Shown: positions 35,181 to 43,526, counted from the stretch's first letter. The stretch is DNA of 44,923 bases from an uncultured Alphaproteobacteria bacterium (GCA_902625365.1 CACOAX010000006.1:1-44923), one strand, 5' to 3'. Notes: generated from the letters alone by a model not told the origin. Translations and numbers: made by a program.

Positions 35181-36119
35181 TTAATTTACCTTAGTCATTG
35201 TACAAAGTATTTCAAATGCAATTGTTGCAGCAACCAAGGACGTCATATTGTTAATATCAAAAGGTGGCGATACTTCTACAACATCGCCACCAACAAAATT
35301 TAATTTATTTAGAGCTCTAATAATTGTTTGTGCTTCTCTAACATTAAATCCTCCAACTTCTGGTGTTCCAGTACCTGGTGCAAAAGTGGGATCTATCCCA
35401 TCTATATCAAATGTAAAATAAGTATCTGTGTTGCCTAAAACGTTAAAGATTTTTTCAATACATTTATTAAATCCCATTTCATAATATTCGTCTATAGTAA
35501 TAATAGTTACTCCTTGTTCTTTAGCCCATGCTAAGTCATTTGGATCATATAATGCACCTCTAATTCCTAATATTACATATTTTTTCGGATCAATAAGATT
35601 TTCTTCAATTGCTCTTCTAAAAGGCGTTCCATGAGTATATTTAAATCCTCCAAAATAAGTGTCCCAAGTATCAGAATGAGAATCAAACTGAAATAAACCT
35701 ATTGGTTTTTCTTTTGCAATACCTCTAAGGATTGGTAGGCTAATTAAATGATCACCTCCAATTGATAATGGTATCGTTTTTGAATTATAAATATTTGAGA
35801 AAAATTTTTCTATTTTATCTAAACTATCATTTAAGTCTGCTGGATTTACCGGACAATCACCAATATCTGCAACATTAAAATTATCATAGGGGCTCTGAAG
35901 TGAAACAGGGTGATAAAGCCTTACAAGTGATGATGCATTTCTAATTTCTCTTGGCCCATGTCTAGCTCCAGGTCTATTAGTAGTTCCTCCATCCCATGGT
36001 ACACCTGCAATACAGTAGTCTAATTTATTTAAATCTTTCACAACAGGTAAACGAAAAAAAGTAGCAACATCAGCAAAGCGTGGAGTTTCCATACTAGATA
36101 GAGGTTTAATTTGAGTCAT
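35181..36119 (-). CDS. Agmatinase-family ureohydrolase
   Basis: This 312-residue binuclear metal hydrolase belongs to the arginase/agmatinase family. Metal ligands are seen at His124 (IGGDH), Asp146, His148, Asp150 (FDSHSDTWD) and Asp238, Asp240 (TFDIDGIDP). The segment APGTGTPEVGG is typical of the agmatinase branch rather than arginase. It would release urea from agmatine, guanidinobutyrate or another guanidino compound; the branch is known to hold several specificities. No polyamine pathway gene is adjacent, although the omega-amino acid aminotransferase at 18301-19641 could accept a downstream product. Confidence 0.9.
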   Translation of the reverse strand: MTQIKPLSSMETPRFADVATFFRLPVVKDLNKLDYCIAGVPWDGGTTNRPGARHGPREIRNASSLVRLYHPVSLQSPYDNFNVADIGDCPVNPADLNDSLDKIEKFFSNIYNSKTIPLSIGGDHLISLPILRGIAKEKPIGLFQFDSHSDTWDTYFGGFKYTHGTPFRRAIEENLIDPKKYVILGIRGALYDPNDLAWAKEQGVTIITIDEYYEMGFNKCIEKIFNVLGNTDTYFTFDIDGIDPTFAPGTGTPEVGGFNVREAQTIIRALNKLNFVGGDVVEVSPPFDINNMTSLVAATIAFEILCTMTKVN

Positions 36120-36167
36120 AAAAGTATCTTATGATATATAGAGTTGGATTATACAAGACAAATAAGT

Positions 36168-36710
36168 ATGGATTATAGTAAATTTCCTAAACCACAAAAT
36201 GATGGTAAGGCTGATCATCTTTTAAATAAGTTTTTGCCAGATATTTCTCTTAAAAATCAACAGGGAAATCTATTAAAAATAAAAAGATCTGACACTTTTC
36301 GTTTAATTTTATATTTTTATCCTATGACAGGTAATCCAAATGAAAGTTTACCTAAAAATTGGAATCAAACCCCAGGAGCCATTGGGTGTACTGCGCAGAC
36401 CTGTAGTTTTAGAGATAACTATGAAGAATTAATCAAAATAAATGCGCTTCCTATAGGAATATCGACTCAAACAATAGATTACATTAAGGAAATGACAGAT
36501 AGATTAGTAATTCCTTATGATGTTTTAAGTGATTCAGAAAATATTTTGCTCAATTTACTAAAAATGCCACATTTTAAAATTGAAAACAAAATTTATTTTA
36601 AAAGATTAACTCTTATTGTGGAAAAAAATATTGTTAAAAAAGTATTCTACCCTATTTTTCCTCCTAACAAACATATAAATGAAGTTCTACAATGGCTAAA
36701 AGCAAACTAA
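36168..36710 (+). CDS. Peroxiredoxin, PrxQ/BCP-like
   Basis: This 180-residue thiol peroxidase has the thioredoxin fold of the AhpC/TSA family. The peroxidatic Cys74 and probable resolving Cys79 (GCTAQTCSFRD) have the five-residue spacing of atypical two-Cys PrxQ enzymes. ATG 36168 is chosen as the start; the open frame reaches a TTG at 36144, giving eight more residues with no support. The loop before the active site (about residues 53-73) is longer than in E. coli BCP. Its last 19 bases overlap the next gene. It would reduce peroxides in the cytoplasm. Confidence 0.87.
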   Translation: MDYSKFPKPQNDGKADHLLNKFLPDISLKNQQGNLLKIKRSDTFRLILYFYPMTGNPNESLPKNWNQTPGAIGCTAQTCSFRDNYEELIKINALPIGISTQTIDYIKEMTDRLVIPYDVLSDSENILLNLLKMPHFKIENKIYFKRLTLIVEKNIVKKVFYPIFPPNKHINEVLQWLKAN

Positions 36711-37027
36711 CTATTTTTTTATTTTCTGTATTTTTGTGTTTTTCTAACCTATCATTAGCTAATCCAAATATAGATCAATGGTTAGAGTCAGAGAAATCTT
36801 ATAAAGATCTTATTAATGAAGGATTTGAAGTAAAGAGCTACGCTATTAGTGACATAGAGGTTGTTAATGATTTAACAATAATCCTATTTGTTACAGTTCT
36901 ACAAAAAGATAATGAATTATATGAGTGTCAGGAATATCAAACTATAGATAAAAATGTTGAAACTTTAGATATGAACTTAATATGTAAAGAATTAGTTCAA
37001 CCTTATGAAAGAGGTATAGGAACTTAG
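36692..37027 (+). CDS. Small secreted protein of unknown function
   Basis: This 111-residue protein has a clear signal peptide (LTIFLFSVFLCFSNLSLA, cleaved near residue 23), so it is periplasmic. The mature part of about 88 residues is acidic and contains two cysteines (in YECQEY and LICKEL) that could form a disulfide. No family is recognised. The start lies 19 bases inside the peroxiredoxin gene in another frame. Its stop overlaps the convergent Nudix gene by four bases (TTAG). Confidence 0.75.
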   Translation: MAKSKLTIFLFSVFLCFSNLSLANPNIDQWLESEKSYKDLINEGFEVKSYAISDIEVVNDLTIILFVTVLQKDNELYECQEYQTIDKNVETLDMNLICKELVQPYERGIGT

Positions 37028-37605
37028 GTTCGTTCAATGTTTAAAAAAAACCATTGTAATGCTATTAATGTAAGCCCATTTAAAATTTCTTTTTTATTCA
37101 TCTTTATTTTTACCTCATCAAAACTATAACTTTTAACTAATATATCCTCATTTTCATTATCTAGACCTCTTATAATTTCTTTATCTGGAGCAATTACCTC
37201 ACCTAAAAAAAGATTATAAAAAGATTCGGATGATCCTGGGGCAGGAAAGTAACCTTGTATAGATGTAAGATTGCTTACTTCACATCCAGTTTCTTCCAAG
37301 CATTCTCTCTTTGCGGTATCTTCTGGGGTTTCACCAGGGTCAATTATTCCAGCAACTATTTCATCTAGATAATTTTGATTATCTTTAGAAATAGTCCCCG
37401 GTCTGAACTGTTGAATTAAAACAATTTTTTTATTTACAGGGTCATATGGTAAGACTGCGGATACTTGTGCGCCACCAAATAACTCCCTTTTTATTTCATT
37501 ACTCCAATCTCCATCATATTTTTTGTATTTAAGAGTAACTTCATTCATTTTAAAGAAACCGTCGTGAATATTCTTTCTATCTAAAATTTTAAATTTTGCG
37601 CTCAT
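37024..37605 (-). CDS. Nudix hydrolase, ADP-ribose pyrophosphatase type
   Basis: This 193-residue enzyme carries a complete Nudix box, from GIIDPGETPEDTAK into RECLEETG, near the middle of the protein. The start (KYDGDWSNEIKRELF) and the segment VLPYDPVNKKIVLIQQFRPG are typical of ADP-ribose/ADP-sugar pyrophosphatases (NudF type), which hydrolyse nucleoside diphosphate sugars. It is short-spaced from the divergent msrA region and overlaps the small secreted gene at its 3' end. Specificity among ADP-sugars is not certain. Confidence 0.9.
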   Translation of the reverse strand: MSAKFKILDRKNIHDGFFKMNEVTLKYKKYDGDWSNEIKRELFGGAQVSAVLPYDPVNKKIVLIQQFRPGTISKDNQNYLDEIVAGIIDPGETPEDTAKRECLEETGCEVSNLTSIQGYFPAPGSSESFYNLFLGEVIAPDKEIIRGLDNENEDILVKSYSFDEVKIKMNKKEILNGLTLIALQWFFLNIERT

Positions 37606-37646
37606 AAAAATTGATATATTTTATATTACATATATATTTAGTAAGT

Positions 37647-38108
37647 ATGGAAAAAGCATTATTTGGTGCAGGTTGTTTCTGGGGTGTGGAAGAAACATTT
37701 TGTAAAACCCCAGGTGTAATAAATACCTTAGTTGGTTATTCTGGAGGCGATACTATTAACCCTTCTTATGAGAGTGTTTGCCAAGGAAATACAAATCATA
37801 CTGAGGTTGTTTTAGTTGAATTTGATAATTCTAAAATATCTTATGAAGATCTTTTGATGGTTTTCTGGAAGTGTCATGATCCTACTACTTTAAATAGACA
37901 AGGCCCCGATATTGGAACGCAATATAGATCAGCGATTTATTATTATAACGAAGATCAAAAAAATAAGTCTATTCACTCTAAAAATGAATATGCTAAAAGT
38001 GCAGGATTAAATATTGTTACTGAAATATCAGAAGCTAAGGAATTCTATAAAGCTGAAGAATATCATCAAAAATATATCCAAAAAACAGGTTTACACTGCG
38101 CTATATAG
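37647..38108 (+). CDS. msrA: Peptide methionine sulfoxide reductase MsrA
   Basis: This 153-residue repair enzyme reduces methionine S-sulfoxide in proteins. The catalytic Cys10 lies in the signature GCFWG. Other family regions are VGYSGG, HTEVV, GPDIGTQYRS and the C-terminal EEYHQKY. ATG 37647 is taken as the start because homologues begin just before GAGCFWG; a TTG at 37611 would add 12 hydrophobic residues not expected. A Cys near the C-terminus (LHCAI) could resolve the disulfide. It is a housekeeping oxidative-stress gene, near the peroxiredoxin. Confidence 0.94.
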   Translation: MEKALFGAGCFWGVEETFCKTPGVINTLVGYSGGDTINPSYESVCQGNTNHTEVVLVEFDNSKISYEDLLMVFWKCHDPTTLNRQGPDIGTQYRSAIYYYNEDQKNKSIHSKNEYAKSAGLNIVTEISEAKEFYKAEEYHQKYIQKTGLHCAI

Positions 38109-38128
38109 ATTAATACTTTTGGGAACTA

Positions 38129-38311
38129 ATGTCTGTCGATTTCTATTATGCATTTTTAACAGGTTGGGTAATACTTTTATTATTTTGGAGTACTATTGTT
38201 TTCTTTATATATTTGAGAAAGCCTCCTAAATCCAAATTAACTAAAAGTTTTGTAATCAAATCCTATCTGTTTTTTTTGGGACTATTGTTCATAATTTTAT
38301 TTTTTCGATAA
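38129..38311 (+). CDS. Small two-helix membrane protein
   Basis: This 60-residue frame encodes two hydrophobic segments, at about residues 7-28 and 44-58, separated by a basic loop (RKPPKSKLTK). It starts 20 bases after msrA, with weak GGGA before the ATG, so it may be co-transcribed. No family is recognised. Short membrane ORFs arise easily in AT-rich DNA, but the positive-inside loop and neat position after msrA favour a real gene. Confidence 0.5.
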   Translation: MSVDFYYAFLTGWVILLLFWSTIVFFIYLRKPPKSKLTKSFVIKSYLFFLGLLFIILFFR

Positions 38312-38465
38312 ACCGATTCGTTTTTTTTATAAATTATGTATCAACATATAGTAGGTCAAAAAGATTATGATACTAACATATTGATAATTAACAACTTTTT
38401 TATATTTAATGTTGAATACTGGTTTTTTCATAAATATAAACTACCTCGAAATTAATAAAATTATT

Positions 38466-38690
38466 ATGTCTATATTAAAAAACTATTTTAAACAAAACAG
38501 TGTAATGCACAGTTTTTCAAGTTGCCAATGGCCAATTGGAGATCCACAAGAGAAAGATTTTCATTTTTGTGAAGCCAATACCGTTGCGGGGAAGCCTTAT
38601 TGTCAGAGTCACTGTGATGTTGCTTATATTGACGAAAAAGAGCTTAAAAAAGAAAAAGAAGCTCAAAAAAATCGTCGCATTGCCGCTTAA
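38466..38690 (+). CDS. GcrA C-terminal-domain-like protein (stand-alone)
   Basis: This 74-residue protein matches the C-terminal, sigma-factor-contacting region of the alphaproteobacterial cell-cycle regulator GcrA. The motif CQWPIGDP (residues 20-27), then Cys35, then GKPYC (42-46) and His49 reproduces the usual pattern CRWPIGDP...FC...G.PYC..H. GcrA is normally about 170 residues with an N-terminal DNA-binding domain that reads methylated GANTC sites. That domain is absent here, and the upstream bases do not encode it in any frame. ATG 38466 is chosen over an in-frame ATG at 38409, which would add 19 unrelated residues. It could modulate RNA polymerase without its own DNA contact. Confidence 0.75.
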   Translation: MSILKNYFKQNSVMHSFSSCQWPIGDPQEKDFHFCEANTVAGKPYCQSHCDVAYIDEKELKKEKEAQKNRRIAA

Positions 38691-38740
38691 GTCAATCTCT
38701 ACAAATTATTTTCTCATCAAATGTTAATAATTTAGAGTTA

Positions 38741-38768
38741 TTGACATAAGAGATGTTTTTCTTAAAAT
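38741..38768 (+). promoter_or_regulatory. Sigma-70-type promoter, probably giving a leaderless mRNA
   Basis: A perfect -35 hexamer TTGACA (38741-38746), a 16-base spacer and TAAAAT (38763-38768) stand just before the ATG at 38778. A start site about seven bases after the -10 would leave only two or three bases of leader. No Shine-Dalgarno sequence is present in that stretch. Confidence 0.6.
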
Positions 38769-38777
38769 AATAAAAAC

Positions 38778-39962
38778 ATGTTATTCAGTGTACTGAAAAA
38801 ACTTAACTTTGATGGAACATTAGAAATCATAGATTCTAATGACAAGATTTATAAATTTGGAAATTCAAATCCACACGTTTGTATAAGATTAAAAAATAAA
38901 TCTATTGAAAGAAAACTATTCTTAAACCCCAATCTTCATATAGGTGAAGCATATATGAATGAAGAGTTAGTTGTTGAAAAAGGCACAATAGAAGACTTTC
39001 TTAATTTGATAACTAATTGTTACGATGACTTTATTTCTAACAATAAGTTTTATAAATTTTATGAATATTTATCTTCAATTTTTATGCCATTTCAGCAAAT
39101 TAATCAGCTTGTAAATTCAAAAAAAAATGTAGCACATCACTACGATATAAATGAGGATTTATATAAATTATTTCTTGATCAGGATATGCAATATTCTTGC
39201 GCATATTTTCACAATCCTAATATGAGTTTGGATCAAGCGCAGAAAGATAAAAAACAACATATAATTAAAAAACTTCAAATTACAGAAAACATGGATGTTC
39301 TTGATATTGGGTGTGGTTGGGGAGGAATGGCAATTGAAATAGCTAAATCTACTGGCGCTAAAGTCAAAGGAATTACACTTTCAGAAAATCAATTCAAAAC
39401 AGCATCTGAACGTGCACAAAAAGAAGGCTTAAGTGATAAAGTTACTTTTGTTTTACAAGATTACAGAAATGAAACAGAAAAATATGATCGTATAGTATCT
39501 GTTGGAATGTTTGAACATGTTGGAGTTAAATATTTTAAAACATACCTTAGTAAAGCTAATGAAATTTTAAAAGAAAACGGAGTTTTTCTTTTACATACAA
39601 TTGGTCAAAGAGGTAAACCAACTGCCACGAGTCCTTGGATACGAAAATATATTTTTCCAGGAGGCTATATTCCATCACTATCAGAAGTTATGAAAGAAAC
39701 ACAAAAACTTAATATAAATGTCACTGATGTTGAAATATTAAGACTACATTATGCCCATACTCTTACACGTTGGTATCAGAATGTTATGGAAAATAAAGAT
39801 AAAATAATAAAGATGTTCGATCAACGTTTTTTTAGAATGTGGGAGTTTTATCTTTTGGCAAGTAAATATTCTTTTGTAAATATGGGTAATATAGTTTTTC
39901 AAATACAAATAGCAAAGAATATTAACAATTTACCTCTTACGAGAAATTATATCTACAACTAA
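38778..39962 (+). CDS. Cyclopropane-fatty-acyl-phospholipid synthase-family methyltransferase
   Basis: This 394-residue SAM-dependent methyltransferase is of the CFA synthase family. The SAM-binding motif VLDIGCGWGG (Asp176 onward) is followed by VSVGMFEHVG and the C-terminal LHYAHTLTRWYQNV and RMWEFYLLASKYSF, which are typical. The N-terminal 110 residues form the usual small lipid-interacting domain, with the segment NPNLHIGEAYMNEE. It would add a methylene to unsaturated acyl chains of membrane lipids; related members perform other lipid methylations. It has its own likely promoter at 38741-38768. Confidence 0.92.
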   Translation: MLFSVLKKLNFDGTLEIIDSNDKIYKFGNSNPHVCIRLKNKSIERKLFLNPNLHIGEAYMNEELVVEKGTIEDFLNLITNCYDDFISNNKFYKFYEYLSSIFMPFQQINQLVNSKKNVAHHYDINEDLYKLFLDQDMQYSCAYFHNPNMSLDQAQKDKKQHIIKKLQITENMDVLDIGCGWGGMAIEIAKSTGAKVKGITLSENQFKTASERAQKEGLSDKVTFVLQDYRNETEKYDRIVSVGMFEHVGVKYFKTYLSKANEILKENGVFLLHTIGQRGKPTATSPWIRKYIFPGGYIPSLSEVMKETQKLNINVTDVEILRLHYAHTLTRWYQNVMENKDKIIKMFDQRFFRMWEFYLLASKYSFVNMGNIVFQIQIAKNINNLPLTRNYIYN

Positions 39963-40012
39963 GCACTTTATATTTATTGAATTTCAAACACAGGTGATAT
40001 AATCTTTTATTT

Positions 40013-41038
40013 ATGGCACAATCACTTAACAATTACATTATTAGAGCATCGATATTTTTAGTAGCTACTTTTGTTATCGTCGTTTTATTATACCCAGTTC
40101 TACAAAATGCTTTTTTATCAAATATCTTTATCAATATTATAATTTTATTAACTTTATTAATTGGAATTGCATTTAATTTTTTTCATCTCATTAACTTAAA
40201 TTATAAATATATATCTTATTCTAACTTCAATATTACTAATTCTATAGAAGCATTTTCAACTTTAAGAGGGCAGGACAAAAATATTTCTCTTGAATTAAAA
40301 AATCTTAATGGAAAATTTGTTTTTAAAAGTTCATCAATAAATAGATTGATAGAAAATTCAGATATGACTTTGATAAGCATAAGAGAAACTTCTCGTTACT
40401 TAGTTGGATTGCTAGTCTTTTTAGGACTCCTTGGAACCTTCTGGGGTCTTCTTAAAACTATTGGATCTGTAGGTAATGTTATTAGTGGTTTAGGTATAGA
40501 TGATACAAATGTTGCAGGTTTTTTCAATTCTCTTAAAGATGGTTTAAATGCTCCACTAGAAGGAATGAGTATTGCATTTAGTAGTTCACTGTTGGGTTTA
40601 GCTGGATCTTTAATATTAGGATTACTAGATCTAAACCTTGGTCAAGCGCAAAATAACTTTAGTCAATATTTTGAGAAAATATTGAATTCTAATTCATCAC
40701 CAGATTTTTCTAAAGTTGAAGATAAACCAACTGGTGAAGCAATTCAAAAAATTTATGATAACTTAGAAAATCTTTTAAATGCTTTCAAAAAATCATCTGA
40801 AAATCAAACTAAAATTTCAAAAAATTTAGATAAATTCAACGAAATACTTAATAAAATAAATTCAAATTCATCTAATCTTGATAAGCAATTATCAAACTTT
40901 CTATCTTCGCAATTAAACACTCAGTCTTCACTTATGAACCTAACAGATGCTCTGAGCAAAAATGGAATATTAGAAGCAAAAAAAGTTAAAGAATATTTTC
41001 ATAATATTGAAAAAGAACTAAAGAAAATTAAAAAATAA
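40013..41038 (+). CDS. MotA/TolQ/ExbB-like proton-channel protein
   Basis: This 341-residue inner-membrane protein has hydrophobic segments at about 10-32, 36-58, 125-150 and 183-207. The third contains VGLLVFLGLLGTFWGLLKTI, the conserved channel motif of MotA/ExbB-type proteins, and the fourth region begins APLEGMSIAFSSSLLGLAGS. The C-terminal 120 residues are hydrophilic and likely coiled coil. It lies 2 bases before the OmpA-like partner, so the two form a proton-driven stator-like complex. No flagellar genes are seen, which argues for an envelope rather than motility role. Confidence 0.85.
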   Translation: MAQSLNNYIIRASIFLVATFVIVVLLYPVLQNAFLSNIFINIIILLTLLIGIAFNFFHLINLNYKYISYSNFNITNSIEAFSTLRGQDKNISLELKNLNGKFVFKSSSINRLIENSDMTLISIRETSRYLVGLLVFLGLLGTFWGLLKTIGSVGNVISGLGIDDTNVAGFFNSLKDGLNAPLEGMSIAFSSSLLGLAGSLILGLLDLNLGQAQNNFSQYFEKILNSNSSPDFSKVEDKPTGEAIQKIYDNLENLLNAFKKSSENQTKISKNLDKFNEILNKINSNSSNLDKQLSNFLSSQLNTQSSLMNLTDALSKNGILEAKKVKEYFHNIEKELKKIKK

Positions 41039-41040
41039 TA

Positions 41041-42807
41041 ATGTCTACTAGGTCTTTAAGAAATAGACTTGCTGATACAACAAATATTTGGCCCGGATTT
41101 GTAGATGTTTTAGCTACTTTACTAATTGTAATTATCTTTGTGTTAATGGTTTTTACAGTTTCACAAATTTACCTAAGTGATGCTATTTCTGGTAGAGATA
41201 AAGCTTTACAAGATTTAAGAACACAAATTAATGAGTTATCAAAAATATTAGTTATTGAAACAAAAAATAAAGAAGAGGCTCTTTCAACTCTTTCAGAAAC
41301 TGAGAAACAACTTGAAGATACCCAACTTAATTTACTAAGTGAACAAACACTGAGTGAACAATTACAAACAGATGTTGCAAAAAAAAGATCAGAAATATTT
41401 GTTCAGGAGCAAAATATTATCGCTTTATCAGAACAAATTAGCAGTCTTCTAAAAGAGTTAAGAATTGTTGCAAATGCATTAGAGACTTATGAAGGACAAG
41501 AAATTACTTTACTTGAAACCGAAGGTTTAGGAGAAAGAATAAATAAAGCACTAGCATCAAGAATTGATCAGCTCAAAATACTAAATCAAGAATTAGATAA
41601 TGCTAATTTTAAACTAATAGAAAGTGAAAAATCTCTTAAAGCTTCAATTGCAGAACTAAATGAAAAGAATAATAATTTAATGGCTATCAATGAAAGTTTG
41701 GGCTTAGAGGGTGGAGGAATTGAAGATCAATTATTGGCTATAAAAAACAAAAATGAAGAACTACTAAGTTTAAACAAGGAGTTAGAGAAAACAAATATTG
41801 AATTATCTTTAAGAGATGAAGAATTACAAGCTCAGATATCTCAATATCAAGCACTGATGGATGATCTCTTAGAAATTAATGATAGTCTGGGTTTAAAAGA
41901 TGCATCACTTAATGAACAACTTGATGCGATTAGGTTCAAGAATGAAGAGTTAGCGAGATTAAATAAAGACTTGATAATGAAAGATAATACTATTTTTGAT
42001 CTTCGTGGAAAAATATCTGAATTAAATAACGTACTTTCTTTGTCTGAAGAAAAACAAAAACAGCAACTTGAAAAACTTGAGCTTCTCCAAAATCAAATTG
42101 CTTCATTAGAAGAAGAGAATCAAATACAAAAAGAAACATCTCTTGAAGAAATTGAAAAAATGGAAATACAGGCTTCAAAAACTTTAAAACAAGTAGAAAT
42201 TCTTTCAAATCAAATTGATACACTGCAAAAAGAAATAGCATTACTTAATAGCGCTCTAGAGGCTAGTGAAAGTCAGGCTTTAATTAAAGATTTAGAAATA
42301 GAAGTACTCGGTGAAAAATTAAATAAGGCTCTTACTTCTAAAGTATTTGAACTTCAAAAATATAGGTCAGAGTTTTTTGGAAAATTACAATCTATATTAG
42401 GTGATAGAAAAGATATCAAAATTGTAGGAGATAGATTTATTTTTGAATCAGAGCTTCTTTTTGATTCTGCTTCAGCAGATTTACAAATATCTGGAAAAGA
42501 AAAGTTAAGTGAAATTGGCCTCACTTTAAAAGAGACTACTAATGATATTCCTTCAGAAATTGACTGGATTATAATGGTAGAAGGGCACACTGACAAAAGA
42601 CCTATACAGACAATAAGATATCCATCTAACTGGGAATTATCTTCAGCGAGAGCTAATACAGTTTTAAAACTTCTTCTTGATCTTGGTTTTCCACCAAATA
42701 GACTAGCGTCGGCAGGCTATGGAGAGTTTTACCCTATAAGTGATGGAGAGACTGAGAGTGATCTGCAGCAAAATAGAAGAATTGAATTAAAACTTACTTC
42801 TCGCTAA
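41041..42807 (+). CDS. MotB/OmpA-like peptidoglycan-binding partner with long coiled coil
   Basis: This 588-residue protein has a single membrane helix at about 22-45, with Asp22 in WPGFVDVLATLL in the position of the proton-carrying aspartate of MotB/ExbD. About 400 residues of periplasmic coiled coil follow, then an OmpA-like peptidoglycan-binding domain from about residue 460 (VEGHTDKRPIQ, LSSARANTV, SAGYGEF, NRRIELKL). The coil contains a 63-residue duplication and flanking LGE(R/K)(I/L)NKAL repeats. As I recall, alphaproteobacterial homologues are usually 300-350 residues, so the coil looks expanded. It pairs with the 40013-41038 channel protein. Confidence 0.87.
   Translation: MSTRSLRNRLADTTNIWPGFVDVLATLLIVIIFVLMVFTVSQIYLSDAISGRDKALQDLRTQINELSKILVIETKNKEEALSTLSETEKQLEDTQLNLLSEQTLSEQLQTDVAKKRSEIFVQEQNIIALSEQISSLLKELRIVANALETYEGQEITLLETEGLGERINKALASRIDQLKILNQELDNANFKLIESEKSLKASIAELNEKNNNLMAINESLGLEGGGIEDQLLAIKNKNEELLSLNKELEKTNIELSLRDEELQAQISQYQALMDDLLEINDSLGLKDASLNEQLDAIRFKNEELARLNKDLIMKDNTIFDLRGKISELNNVLSLSEEKQKQQLEKLELLQNQIASLEEENQIQKETSLEEIEKMEIQASKTLKQVEILSNQIDTLQKEIALLNSALEASESQALIKDLEIEVLGEKLNKALTSKVFELQKYRSEFFGKLQSILGDRKDIKIVGDRFIFESELLFDSASADLQISGKEKLSEIGLTLKETTNDIPSEIDWIIMVEGHTDKRPIQTIRYPSNWELSSARANTVLKLLLDLGFPPNRLASAGYGEFYPISDGETESDLQQNRRIELKLTSR
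41668..41979 (+). repeat. 63-codon tandem duplication inside the coiled coil
   Basis: The two copies start near 41668 and 41857, exactly 189 bases apart. In the best-aligned 38 residues (such as INESLGLEGG against INDSLGLKDA, and AIKNKNEELLSLNKEL against AIRFKNEELARLNKDL) about half are identical. The length is a whole number of codons and keeps the reading frame. Confidence 0.8.
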
Positions 42808-42842
42808 TCTGCCTTAAATTTAACATAAACTGATCATAAAAA

Positions 42843-43352
42843 ATGAATATGAGATTTTTAACTTTTTTTGTCTTAAGTTTATTATGTTCGTATTCTTTAT
42901 TTGCTGCGTGTAGTGATCAACCAGCAAATGAAGTAGATTGGACTAATTGTAATTTTGTAGAAAACCTTGATTTATCTGGTACTGGCCTGGCAAATGCTCA
43001 AATGTCAGGAGTTAATTTATCTCTATCTAATTTTGAAAAATCTCAGCTTAATAACTCTAATCTATCTATAGGCAATTTTATATTCTCAAATTTCAGTAAT
43101 TCGAATTTATACGCTTCTAATTTGCAAGGTGCAAATTGCAATAATGCTAATTTTGACAACGCAAATCTTGCAAAAGTAAATCTCGAAGGATCCAATCTTT
43201 TTGGAGCTACTTTTAAAGGTGCAAACTTATATGAGGCCAATCTACTTGGCGCTAATATTTCAGGTGCAATTTTTGATGAAGCAAATTTGTCAAATGCTAT
43301 TTGGATAGATGGAAAAAAATGCGCTCTTGGATCTATAGGCATTTGCCAATAA
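42843..43352 (+). CDS. Secreted pentapeptide-repeat protein
   Basis: This 169-residue protein has a signal peptide (RFLTFFVLSLLCSYSLFA, cleaved near residue 21) and then about 20 pentapeptide repeats of the A(N/D)Lxx type (residues about 45-155), which should fold as a right-handed beta-helix. Cysteines near both ends of the mature part could form disulfides. It starts at ATG 42843, though ATG 42849 is possible. It follows the OmpA-like gene by 35 bases. Pentapeptide-repeat proteins have varied or unknown roles, and this periplasmic one cannot be assigned. Confidence 0.85.
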   Translation: MNMRFLTFFVLSLLCSYSLFAACSDQPANEVDWTNCNFVENLDLSGTGLANAQMSGVNLSLSNFEKSQLNNSNLSIGNFIFSNFSNSNLYASNLQGANCNNANFDNANLAKVNLEGSNLFGATFKGANLYEANLLGANISGAIFDEANLSNAIWIDGKKCALGSIGICQ

Positions 43353-43480
43353 TTTTACTATTCTTTTTTGTTATAAGTTGCAAAATGTCAACTGTTTCTG
43401 AAATGCAAAGAAATGAAGACAATAAAGTTAATTTTAAGATTTTAGGAACTAAAGAAGCAGCCATTAAAGTAAATAATTAA
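43343..43480 (+). CDS. Candidate small lipoprotein
   Basis: A 45-codon frame starting at TTG 43343 encodes PIILLFFFVISC followed by KMSTVSEMQRNED. This looks like a lipoprotein signal with lipobox VISC and a hydrophilic tail of about 33 residues. It overlaps the end of the pentapeptide-repeat gene by 10 bases, as coupled genes do. AGG at 43337-43339 is close to the start. Caution: the start codon is not ATG, the tail is short and no family is recognised. Confidence 0.4.
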   Translation: MPIILLFFFVISCKMSTVSEMQRNEDNKVNFKILGTKEAAIKVNN

Positions 43481-43526
43481 AATACTAATTTACTTTTATT
43501 AAATTTAATGGTTTGACCTTTAAACA

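Noticed and set aside
38014-38229. Frame overlapping the end of msrA
   Set aside because: It overlaps msrA and the small membrane ORF in another frame, with no start signal or family features.
38312-38465. Longest gap without a gene, examined for a tRNA, small RNA or a lost GcrA DNA-binding domain
   Set aside because: No cloverleaf, no stable hairpin and no frame resembling the GcrA N-terminus was seen; it is plain AT-rich sequence.
41668-41979. Repeat array that could be mistaken for CRISPR or satellite DNA
   Set aside because: There are only two copies, they diverge, keep the reading frame and belong to a coiled coil.
42354-42596. Reverse frame opposite the OmpA-like domain
   Set aside because: The forward strand has clear OmpA-domain motifs through the same region, so the reverse frame is a shadow.
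43043-43342. 99-codon frame opposite the pentapeptide-repeat gene
   Set aside because: The periodic repeats of the real gene remove stops on the other strand; the product has no recognisable features.
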